Assembly (NCBI GenBank): GCA_023416895.1
Contig: JAEZGQ010000089.1
Location: forward strand, 1 to 6,893
Direction of reading: 5' to 3'
Origin: Bacillota bacterium
Lineage (GTDB): Bacteria > Bacillota > Clostridia > Christensenellales > CAG-138
DNA length: 6,893 nt
Both the position numbers and the translations under genes were made by a program. Position 1 is the first letter of the stretch. Every line of letters starts with the position of its first letter. The notes under the pieces were generated by a model that was given only the letters and a program-made list of their open reading frames with translations, was not told the DNA's origin and did not search any database. Shown piece after piece: positions 1 to 4,778 of the stretch.

Positions 1-790
1 CGTCTTGATCGCAAACCAAATCGCGCGGGGTGGTAGTCGAATTTCCTACACTTTTTACGGACGCTTCTTCACCTACTTGCATAACGGGGGTGATATCTAG
101 GCCGTTTGCAAAAATTGAAAGTATATGGCCCCATTTCCCAAACCAATCATGCAAGTATTGAGGATCTACTCGCGCAAGATCTCCAATGGTATAAACGCCT
201 CGATCATATAGTTTTTTGCGTGTGGCAGGCCCAACGTAAAGTAAATCTGCCGCAGGAAGCGACCAAACCTTTTGCTTATAATCGTCCCGCGTGATTACCG
301 TCACCGCATCCGGCTTTTTCATATCGGAACCGAGCTTTGCAAATATCTTATTCCAAGAGACTCCAATGGAAACGGTAATGCCCAGTTCAAATTTTACTCG
401 CTTGCGGATCTCGTTTGCGATTTTCTCACCGCTTCCGAAAAGGTGGGTGCTACCGGACACATCAAGCCAACACTCATCGAGGCCAAAGGATTCGATCTGG
501 TCAGTATAATCTGCATAGATGCGCCGAATGAGCTTTGAAAAACGGATATACAGTTCATATCGGGGCGGTAAAATTATGAGTTTCGGGCATACGTCCCGCG
601 CCTGCCATAAGGCCATGCCCGTCTTTACTCCAAATCGTTTTGCAATCTCGTCTTTGGCAAGTATGATGCCGTGCCGTGCCTCAACATCCCCGCCGACAGC
701 AACAGGTTTGCCCCTTAGCTCTGGATGATGCAAAAGCTCTATATTGGCATAGCACGCATTTATGTCTGAGTGCAAGATTACCCGTTTCAT
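1..790 (-). CDS. dinB: Y-family DNA polymerase (DinB/Pol IV-like), 3'-truncated by window edge
   Basis: Error-prone translesion polymerase that copies past damaged template bases. The reading frame is open from the ATG at 790 to the window edge, giving 263 residues; the last part of the little-finger domain and the C-terminal tail lie outside. Visible parts in order: N-terminal palm motif HSDINACYANIE (metal-binding Asp9; Tyr14 at the steric-gate position); HGIILAK (40-46); the catalytic motif GLDECWLDVS (Asp105, Glu106); GVSWNKIFAKLGSD (143-156); a thumb helix-hairpin-helix around VGPATRKKLYDRGV (186-199); and the start of the little finger at SVKSVGNS (244-251). All three acidic catalytic residues are present. 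The start is supported by GAGG at 797-800. It is divergent from SRAP-1 and its leader holds a LexA box, so SOS control is likely. Whether it belongs to the chromosome or to the neighbouring element is unclear. Confidence 0.93.
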   Translation of the reverse strand, partial: MKRVILHSDINACYANIELLHHPELRGKPVAVGGDVEARHGIILAKDEIAKRFGVKTGMALWQARDVCPKLIILPPRYELYIRFSKLIRRIYADYTDQIESFGLDECWLDVSGSTHLFGSGEKIANEIRKRVKFELGITVSIGVSWNKIFAKLGSDMKKPDAVTVITRDDYKQKVWSLPAADLLYVGPATRKKLYDRGVYTIGDLARVDPQYLHDWFGKWGHILSIFANGLDITPVMQVGEEASVKSVGNSTTTPRDLVCDQD

Positions 791-799
791 GCAAAACCT

Positions 800-813
800 C
801 GAACAAATGTTCT
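800..813. promoter_or_regulatory. LexA (SOS) box in the dinB leader
   Basis: CGAACAAATGTTCT fits the Gram-positive LexA/DinR operator CGAAC-N4-GTTCG, with only the last base different; the core GAAC-N4-GTTC is perfect. It lies just downstream of the dinB -10 box, over the probable transcription start, and overlaps the dinB Shine-Dalgarno sequence. A bound repressor would block initiation. It is about 56 bp from the proposed SRAP-1 -10 box, so SOS control of SRAP-1 is less certain. Confidence 0.85.
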
Positions 814-821
814 GTTTGATT

Positions 822-850
822 ATTATATGCCGCGATAGCGAATAATTCAA
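822..850 (-). promoter_or_regulatory. dinB promoter (-35 TTGAAT, -10 TATAAT)
   Basis: On the minus strand, TTGAAT (complement of 845-850) and a perfect TATAAT (complement of 822-827) are separated by exactly 17 bp. The LexA box follows directly. This is a strong sigma-A type promoter for the polymerase gene. Confidence 0.75.
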
Positions 851-874
851 CTGCCAAAATTTAAAGGCTATGAT
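846..874 (+). promoter_or_regulatory. Candidate SRAP-1 promoter (weak -35, -10 TATGAT)
   Basis: TATGAT at 869-874 is a good -10 box. Seventeen bp upstream is TTCAAC (846-851), only a partial match to TTGACA. The two divergent promoters would share their -35 region at 845-851, so binding of polymerase to one could interfere with the other. The -10 is well supported and the -35 is not. Confidence 0.45.
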
Positions 875-902
875 ATGCTAATGAAAAGCGGAGGATAGGG
901 AA

Positions 903-1469
903 ATGTGCGGACGATACTATATTGCGATTGAGGAAAAAGAGCTTCAGGACATCATGCGTGAAGTGCAGCAGAAGGTTGACGCCGCAAAAATGGCCGAAGT
1001 AAAGACCGGAGAGATTTTTCCTACGAACATCGTACCGATTATAACGAAGAATGGCCCCACTCTTATGAAGTGGGGTTTCAAGAAGTTCGACGGAAGCGGT
1101 CAAATTATCAATGCGCGCAGCGAAACGCTTCTTGAGAAACCGATGTTCCGGAAGCCATTATTGGAGGGTCAACGGTGCTTGGTTCCTGCATCCAATTATT
1201 TTGAATGGCAGACACCACCAGAAGGCAAGAAAATCAAGCACGCAATATTCAACCCCGCTGCGCCGGTGCTTTATATGGCAGGGCTTTATCGGTTAGAAAA
1301 GGAAAGCGACCTCCCTGTCTTTGTTATCATGACAAAGGATGCCGCACCGAACCTTTCCGTGATCCATAATCGAATGCCGGTTATCTCTCGCAAAGAAGAT
1401 GCATTGGCTTGGCTAAGAGATGGAGGAACAAGCAAGTCGGAAGCAACACTAGCGTACAAAGCCGTATAG
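903..1469 (+). CDS. SRAP-1: SOS response-associated peptidase family, abasic-site DNA-protein crosslinking protein (HMCES/YedK type)
   Basis: SRAP-domain protein of 188 residues. Characterised members (human HMCES, E. coli YedK) bind single-stranded DNA, and Cys2, exposed by removal of Met1, forms a thiazolidine crosslink with an abasic site, shielding it from cleavage. All key residues are visible: MCGRY start with Cys2; Asn70 in NARSET; Glu101 in YFEW; His155 in HNRMP. TGEIFP (35-40) and WGF (57-59) are also typical. The start is fixed by Cys2 and by GGAGG at 890-894. It ends in LAYKAV, near the usual end of short-form SRAP proteins, so it is probably complete. It is divergent from a LexA-controlled polymerase, which fits a role in damage tolerance. 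It aligns without gaps with SRAP-2 at about 49% identity over 171 residues. Confidence 0.93.
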   Translation: MCGRYYIAIEEKELQDIMREVQQKVDAAKMAEVKTGEIFPTNIVPIITKNGPTLMKWGFKKFDGSGQIINARSETLLEKPMFRKPLLEGQRCLVPASNYFEWQTPPEGKKIKHAIFNPAAPVLYMAGLYRLEKESDLPVFVIMTKDAAPNLSVIHNRMPVISRKEDALAWLRDGGTSKSEATLAYKAV

Positions 1470-1652
1470 CGACCTACATAAGAAAGATCTTTTATAAAAG
1501 CACCCGCGAGGTCGTAACCTCTAAAAAAAGGATTATTTGGCAAGAATAAAGAAATAGCGCCTATCAAAATTGTTGCGCGCTTTTCTTTAAATTAATCAAT
1601 AAATATATTCAAGCAATATAAATATGATTTCGAGCATAGATAAAATAAGCAG

Positions 1653-1677
1653 GAATAAAAACAGCAAATTTACTTGC
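1653..1677 (-). terminator. Weak candidate terminator after the two-gene membrane operon
   Basis: Read on the minus strand just after the stop codon at 1682, GCAAG-TAAA-TTTGC can form a 5-bp stem (one G-T wobble), followed by TGTTTTTATT. The stem is short, so this is only a candidate. The rest of 1470-1681 holds no convincing gene. A GAGGT-CGTA-ACCTC hairpin at 1508-1521 is followed by A's rather than T's, so it is not a plus-strand terminator. Confidence 0.35.
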
Positions 1678-1681
1678 CTAG

Positions 1682-2062
1682 TTATCGATATTTGAACAAA
1701 TTTTTTTGCGAATTTGCTACTAGACAATTCTTTAGAGGTAACGATTTAAGATCGGGTGAAAGCATTTCTCTCAAAGCGTTATATTTTGCATTTGTTGCCT
1801 TTAATCGAAGTGCCTCTGATTGTAAAATTGAAATTGATATTATTGTAAAGATAGCACTGATTAATGGAAATACAATAAGCGGAAAACTCCATTTAATTCC
1901 AGATGTGGATAAAAAGTAAGGGATTGCCATAAGGAAGACGATTGCAACAATAGATTTATATGTCAATTCCCAGTATGTTCGATGCCGGTATTCATAATCT
2001 TGATAAGATAATTTGATTAGTTCTACCATACTAGCCTCGCTAATTTGGGTATTTTCCGTCAT
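1682..2062 (-). CDS. Small two-helix membrane protein (unknown; SLATT-like layout)
   Basis: Not recognised as a named family. The 126-residue protein has a polar N-terminus with a charged aromatic stretch (YQDYEYRHRTYWE, 20-32), two hydrophobic helices at about 36-54 and 59-80 joined by a short loop (STSGIKWS), then a polar, probably helical cytosolic tail (82-126) with several Lys and Arg. Two closely spaced membrane helices followed by a helical tail is the layout of SLATT-type and other two-helix pore effectors in bacterial conflict systems. The resemblance is in layout only; I see no diagnostic motif. It starts with an ATG preceded by AGGAGG (complement of 2073-2078), which overlaps the stop codon of the upstream gene, so the two are translated from one message. 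Membrane location is well supported; function is unknown. Confidence 0.75.
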   Translation of the reverse strand: MTENTQISEASMVELIKLSYQDYEYRHRTYWELTYKSIVAIVFLMAIPYFLSTSGIKWSFPLIVFPLISAIFTIISISILQSEALRLKATNAKYNALREMLSPDLKSLPLKNCLVANSQKNLFKYR

Positions 2063-2076
2063 TATAACTCTTCCTC

Positions 2077-2799
2077 CTATTGATTGGTTTTATATGGTAT
2101 AGATTCTTTCCATATAGAATCAAAATGACTTTCCATCATCGCAATAAAATTTAGCTGCTCAGAATTTGCATCAAAATGATCTAGAATGGAACATCTCCCA
2201 GATAATATAAATGACTCCTTTGATTCGTGCGGTGGCAGTGTAATATATAACCAGCCGCGGATATCTTTAGTCTCTCCGTTTTTATCATGGAACTCTGCAA
2301 GAATGAGCGGTAACCTAAACTGCGTATTGAACATTCTAATCTCGAGTTTCTTCCCCCCCAAATTACTCAAAAATGCAAGCGCTTTATTGATATCCTCATT
2401 GATCGTGCAGTCAGAATCACTTCTAGACCCGTAGCCTAATTCCATTTTTTCTACATCATGGAGAAAATCTGTGCCTTGTTTAGCACATAAGTATTGTATT
2501 GATGGGGGGATTTTGCGGTGCATTGCTAAAGCAAAATACCTTTTATTAATTGTTAAAAAGTTCTTCCCAGACACATATAAGATTTTAATTATATCTGCTT
2601 TCTGAAATATGAATTGCATCTCACTATCAGAGAGGTTTGTTGCTCGAATATTCTGAAATCCATATGATTTAAGTTCTGAAGCGAAAAGTATCTTTTTAAG
2701 GTACTGCTTTGTAATTATAACTGCTATTCCCCCAGTTATGCCCGTAATTATTAAGCTTTGTAATACTCCGAAAAATAGGTCAAGCCATTTTTCTTCCAT
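2077..2799 (-). CDS. N-terminally membrane-anchored protein with unrecognised cytosolic domain (possible sensor partner)
   Basis: A 240-residue protein of unknown family. One membrane helix (about 8-30) is followed by basic residues (KQYLKK), which suggests a cytosolic C-terminal domain of about 200 residues. That domain alternates strands and helices (IIKILYVSG, SIQYLC, KKLEIRMFN, RGWLYITLPP) and ends in an aromatic helix (ESHFDSIWKES). The pattern recalls degenerate phospholipase D-like domains that lack the HKD motif, but this is only a resemblance. The start is the ATG at 2799, with GGAGG at 2805-2809 five bases upstream; the frame can be extended to a TTG at 2823, but that would read through the SD. 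It is the first gene of a tight pair with the two-helix membrane protein, 14 bp between coding regions. A sensor and membrane-effector pair is a reasonable inference, not a demonstrated function. Confidence 0.75.
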   Translation of the reverse strand: MEEKWLDLFFGVLQSLIITGITGGIAVIITKQYLKKILFASELKSYGFQNIRATNLSDSEMQFIFQKADIIKILYVSGKNFLTINKRYFALAMHRKIPPSIQYLCAKQGTDFLHDVEKMELGYGSRSDSDCTINEDINKALAFLSNLGGKKLEIRMFNTQFRLPLILAEFHDKNGETKDIRGWLYITLPPHESKESFILSGRCSILDHFDANSEQLNFIAMMESHFDSIWKESIPYKTNQ

Positions 2800-2893
2800 T
2801 TGAACCTCCGTCGTTCTACACAACCATAATAATATGAAAAGGTTTATAACTCACTTTAGAATAGAACAGAATGCCCGGCTAGTTGTTACTTTG

Positions 2894-3088
2894 TCATATT
2901 GCACGGTTGTTGCAAAGAGGACATACTAAATTGAACTCCGTATTACATAAATGGACATGCAAATCAGCTATTTCTTCAAAATCACACTTACATGAACAAC
3001 AACGCATTTTAATTGTTGAAGTATTCTGAGCAAATACTAGAAATTGCTTACCAACTCCTATCTGGCTATTTCGCTTTGTAGGTGTCAT
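2894..3088 (-). CDS. Small zinc-ribbon protein, translationally coupled to C39-like peptidase
   Basis: A 64-residue protein. Its second half has two cysteine pairs about 24 residues apart: CCSC (Cys30, 31, 33; also Cys35) and CPLC (Cys56, Cys59), a zinc-ribbon arrangement. The first 27 residues carry no recognisable motif. The ATG overlaps the stop of the peptidase gene as ATGA (3085-3088), so coupling to the upstream gene is likely. The SD before it is weak (AAGAG). A later start at Met28 would give a compact zinc ribbon but has no SD, so the coupled start is preferred. The function is unknown; small zinc ribbons often bind nucleic acid or serve as adaptors. It could also be a remnant of a longer protein. 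Confidence 0.6.
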   Translation of the reverse strand: MTPTKRNSQIGVGKQFLVFAQNTSTIKMRCCSCKCDFEEIADLHVHLCNTEFNLVCPLCNNRAI

Positions 3089-3510
3089 TCGCTCTTTTGC
3101 CTAGCTCGCGAAACGCGTTGTGATTCGCCAGTTCCATCAATATGCGGGTCGTGTAAATAGATATGGTTTTTATCTGTCGAAAATGGAACAACATAATGAC
3201 CAAGCCGTTCATTATCCAGATTGCGCTGAAGAATAATAATCCTGTAATTATTAGCAAAGCAGAAATCAATTATTTCTCCAGTGCAATTTTCTACTTTAAC
3301 TATGGTAGATTCTATCCCAAAACGCTTTGGATACATAGCCATATGCTTTACATATGCAACGCCAGCTTTCTTCTCAATTTCTTCCCATATTTGTTGTTGA
3401 TTAATTGAAATCCCAAAGGAGCGCAATATCATACTCAAACAAGCGGCACCACAAGACAGTTCTTCGGTCTGCCTTTCATAAGGAACATTAAACGGGTTAG
3501 ATAATTTCAT
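3085..3510 (-). CDS. C39-like papain-fold cysteine peptidase domain protein
   Basis: A 141-residue protein consisting almost only of a C39-type domain, the fold that cleaves double-glycine leader peptides in bacteriocin export. Visible: Gln14 in YERQTEELSCGAACLSMIL (oxyanion-hole position), catalytic Cys20 followed by GAACLSMIL, His105 in LGHYVV and Asp121 in LHDP, so the triad appears intact. No signal peptide, membrane helix or ABC-transporter domain is present, and there is no bacteriocin precursor or transporter beside it, so it is a stand-alone cytosolic enzyme. The ATG at 3510 is preceded by GGAG eight bases upstream. The protein stops about 20 residues after Asp121, somewhat early for this fold, and the polar tail GESQRVSRARQKSE looks unlike a normal domain end. 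It is the first gene of an operon with the zinc-ribbon protein. Processing of a peptide or deamidation of a partner are possible roles. Confidence 0.78.
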   Translation of the reverse strand: MKLSNPFNVPYERQTEELSCGAACLSMILRSFGISINQQQIWEEIEKKAGVAYVKHMAMYPKRFGIESTIVKVENCTGEIIDFCFANNYRIIILQRNLDNERLGHYVVPFSTDKNHIYLHDPHIDGTGESQRVSRARQKSE

Positions 3511-3535
3511 TCATGCAGCTCCACTTTTTAATTTG

Positions 3536-3541
3536 ATTATA
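3536..3541 (-). promoter_or_regulatory. Candidate -10 box for the C39 peptidase operon
   Basis: TATAAT on the minus strand, 26 bp upstream of the peptidase start codon. A perfect TTGACA (complement of 3554-3559) is nearby but only 12 bp away, too close for a standard promoter. With a 17-bp spacer the -35 would be TTTGCT, a poor match. Transcription from here is plausible, but the arrangement is not canonical. Confidence 0.4.
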
Positions 3542-3559
3542 CAAAATATTTCATGTCAA

Positions 3560-3871
3560 GCAAAGAAGAGATTGCACAATGTAGTTAATATTTGCGTATC
3601 CTTGTTAACACAGTCAAGTACATTATCCTTACTTCAACCTATTAATTTTTCAGTAGGCTCAAGTAAAAATATCACTCTGAACAGGGTGCTTGTTTGGCTC
3701 ATTATTCTCTTGTTTTTTGCTACAATCTTGCTACAACTGACATTCTGTAGTACCGTTTCCCGTACTGTACCTTCTAATACCTCCTAATCTAAAAACCTAG
3801 ATATTTAGCGGGTTTTCGTGGTATTAGTTGGTATAAAACAATACGACTTTTTCTACTCTGACTCGTATTGT
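3560..3871. other. Non-coding element end with repeats flanking the attachment site
   Basis: About 310 bp without a believable gene. It holds several short repeats: TTGCTACAA twice in direct orientation at 3717-3725 and 3728-3736 (11-bp period, one helical turn); CTAATACC at 3774-3781 inverted as GGTATTAG at 3821-3828; AGTAC inverted as GTACT around 3750-3766; and a long hairpin (about 9-bp arms, 3838-3846 and 3863-3871) touching the tRNA fragment. Repeats of this kind next to an attachment site are what integrase arm sites and excisionase sites look like. That role is inference. Confidence 0.5.
3838..3871. repeat. Inverted repeat abutting the tRNA fragment
   Basis: ACAATACGA at 3838-3846 is complementary to TCGTATTGT at 3863-3871, with a 16-base spacer (the last base pairs of the left arm should be re-read from the raw data). 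It ends exactly where the tRNA T-arm begins. It could be a recombinase core-site dyad or a hairpin in a read-through transcript. It does not fit an anticodon arm, because stem and loop are both too long. Confidence 0.55.
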
Positions 3872-3899
3872 CTAGGTTCAAATCCTAGTTCCGCAGCCA
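3872..3899 (+). other. tRNA gene 3' fragment: probable attachment site (attR-like)
   Basis: The sequence reads as the 3' end of a tRNA: T-stem CTAGG (3872-3876), T-loop TTCAAAT (3877-3883), T-stem CCTAG (3884-3888), acceptor strand TTCCGCA (3889-3895), discriminator G (3896) and encoded CCA (3897-3899). The matching 5' acceptor strand TGCGGAA is absent upstream, and no D-arm or anticodon arm can be folded there, so this is not a full tRNA. A strong terminator follows at once, as after a real tRNA. The simplest reading is a target duplication made by an element that integrated into a tRNA 3' end, with the intact tRNA left of the window. The amino-acid identity cannot be read because the anticodon is missing. 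Confidence 0.75.
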
Positions 3900-3936
3900 A
3901 AAGAACAGGCACTCAATAAGGGTGCCTGTTCTTTTT
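3899..3936 (+). terminator. Strong rho-independent terminator after the tRNA fragment
   Basis: A 14-bp perfect stem (AAAAGAACAGGCAC at 3899-3912 pairing with 3922-3935), a 9-base loop, and a run of T's at 3932-3936. It is likely the native terminator of the tRNA transcript and insulates SRAP-2 from read-through out of the element. Confidence 0.9.
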
Positions 3937-3950
3937 CTATCCCCTGTCTC

Positions 3951-3973
3951 CATGATATAATAGAAATATCATG
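3951..3973 (+). promoter_or_regulatory. SRAP-2 promoter -10 box inside a perfect inverted repeat (candidate operator)
   Basis: CATGATAT (3951-3958) and its exact complement ATATCATG (3966-3973) are separated by 7 bases. A perfect TATAAT -10 box (3956-3961) lies across the left arm and spacer. A dimeric repressor bound here would cover the -10 and the likely start site. No good -35 is visible 17 bp upstream (T-rich tail of the terminator). This is not a LexA box. GGAG at 3981-3984 serves the gene. Confidence 0.6.
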
Positions 3974-3990
3974 AATTTACGGAGTTTCTT

Positions 3991-4614
3991 ATGTGCAGCC
4001 ACTATTTTTTAGATCTTGAAAATGACGAAATACAACAGCTTATAAAATCTTGCGCGCAAAAAACTGACAGCGCGCAGTTACTTGGCCTTCAAACCGGCGA
4101 AATCTTTCCAACTGACTTTGCCCCCGTGCTTACAAAAAACGGAGCCTGCCTGATGCGCTGGGGATTTCCGCGTCCGAATCAAAAAGGCGTTGTTATCAAT
4201 GCGCGTATTGAAACCGCTTCTGATAAGCCGATGTTTCAAGGTTCTTTACGCGCTGGGTTAAGGTGCCTCATTCCAACAGCGCGTTATTTTGAATGGCAGG
4301 CGGTTTCTGCAAGCGTAAAAGTAAAGCATGAGATTTATGATCCTTCCTCCCCCACGCTTTACATGCTGGGTCTCTACCGGATTTTAAAGGAAAATAGCTG
4401 CCCTGCTTTTGTGATCCTCACGCGGCAAGCCGCGCCAAATTTGTCTGCGATCCATTCACGAATGCCGGTAGTCCCCACAGAAAAGCAAGCTTTCCTCTGG
4501 TTAAACGGCGATCCGTTTGCAGATCTTTCGCAAATACGGTCGCTTGCATCTGCGCCGCTCCATGCCGCCCCAAAAAACGCCGGAGTTGCTGGCCAGCTCT
4601 CATTTTTTCCGTAG
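3991..4614 (+). CDS. SRAP-2: abasic-site crosslinking protein (HMCES/YedK type) with C-terminal clamp-binding-like motif
   Basis: SRAP-domain protein of 207 residues. Catalytic positions are identical to SRAP-1: Cys2, Asn70 (NARIET), Glu101 (YFEW) and His155 (HSRMP). Two conserved sites differ from SRAP-1: the start reads MCSHY instead of MCGRY, and NARSET has become NARIET. The nucleophile and its partners remain, so abasic-site crosslinking is still expected, but DNA contacts near the N-terminus may be altered. After the domain there is an extra tail of about 35 residues, rich in Ala, ending GQLSFFP. Residues 202-206 (QLSFF) resemble the bacterial beta-clamp binding consensus QL(S/D)LF. The start is set by Cys2 and by GGAG six bases upstream. 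It is single, just downstream of the tRNA terminator, with its own promoter and a hairpin after the stop. Confidence 0.92.
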   Translation: MCSHYFLDLENDEIQQLIKSCAQKTDSAQLLGLQTGEIFPTDFAPVLTKNGACLMRWGFPRPNQKGVVINARIETASDKPMFQGSLRAGLRCLIPTARYFEWQAVSASVKVKHEIYDPSSPTLYMLGLYRILKENSCPAFVILTRQAAPNLSAIHSRMPVVPTEKQAFLWLNGDPFADLSQIRSLASAPLHAAPKNAGVAGQLSFFP

Positions 4615-4651
4615 GAATAACCGCTTTTTAATTTAAAAGGATTCTGAAGAC

Positions 4652-4680
4652 TGAATTCGGCCAAACGGCCGAATTCAATT
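4652..4680 (+). terminator. Hairpin downstream of SRAP-2, probable terminator
   Basis: A perfect 11-bp stem TGAATTCGGCC/GGCCGAATTCA (4652-4662 and 4667-4677) with an AAAC loop, 38 bp after the SRAP-2 stop. The T-tract after it is weak (ATTTGT), so termination may be incomplete. The stem strength and position support the call. Confidence 0.65.
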
Positions 4681-4718
4681 TGTAAAAGAATATATTTTAT
4701 TTATGCCAGCAGCGCGCC

Positions 4719-4748
4719 TTGACGCGCAACAAATGCTTGTGTTAGCAT
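4719..4748 (+). promoter_or_regulatory. Candidate methyltransferase promoter (TTGACG, 18 bp, TAGCAT)
   Basis: TTGACG at 4719-4724 and TAGCAT at 4743-4748, spacer 18. The -35 is good; the -10 matches TATAAT at four of six positions. A short dyad, GCGCG (4712-4716) with CGCGC (4723-4727), overlaps the -35. Confidence 0.5.
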
Positions 4749-4778
4749 GGTTGAAATTTACTCTTTGGAGGTACGGTT

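Larger units (their letters stand above)
1470..3899. mobile_element. AT-rich distal part of a probable integrated element ending at a tRNA 3' fragment
   Basis: This segment is clearly more AT-rich than the DNA on either side. It carries only leftward accessory genes and ends at a tRNA 3' end lacking its 5' half, the expected scar of tyrosine-recombinase integration into a tRNA gene. The right boundary (tRNA fragment, 3872-3899) is supported. The left coordinate given here is only where base composition changes: I saw no second copy of the tRNA end between 1 and 1681, so the element may extend left past the window and may include dinB and SRAP-1. No integrase, excisionase or conjugation gene is in the window. 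Confidence 0.45.

Noticed and set aside
1286..1567. Minus-strand frame opposite SRAP-1, with a matching one opposite SRAP-2 (4374-4664)
   Set aside because: The two antisense frames resemble each other only because the SRAP genes are paralogues; neither has an SD or its own domain.
1677..1683. CCTAGTT as a left copy of the tRNA attachment core
   Set aside because: Only seven bases match the tRNA fragment and the flanking bases differ; chance is the simpler explanation.
2800..2823. TTG start adding eight residues to the anchored protein
   Set aside because: The ATG at 2799 has a perfectly placed GGAGG, which would lie inside the coding region if TTG were used.
3066..3269. Minus-strand frame with a hydrophobic N-terminus inside the C39 gene
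   Set aside because: It lies inside the peptidase frame, which has a clear domain, catalytic residues and an SD; retained only as a possible frameshift note.
3533..3787. Plus-strand frame of 84 codons with a hydrophobic stretch
   Set aside because: It starts with TTG, has no SD and lies in a repeat-rich, AT-rich end region; the hydrophobic run is expected from T-rich DNA.
3808..3899. Complete tRNA with a long variable arm
   Set aside because: AGCGGGT at 3808 pairs at only five of seven positions with the acceptor strand, and no D-arm or 5-bp anticodon stem can be folded between; the evidence fits a 3' fragment.
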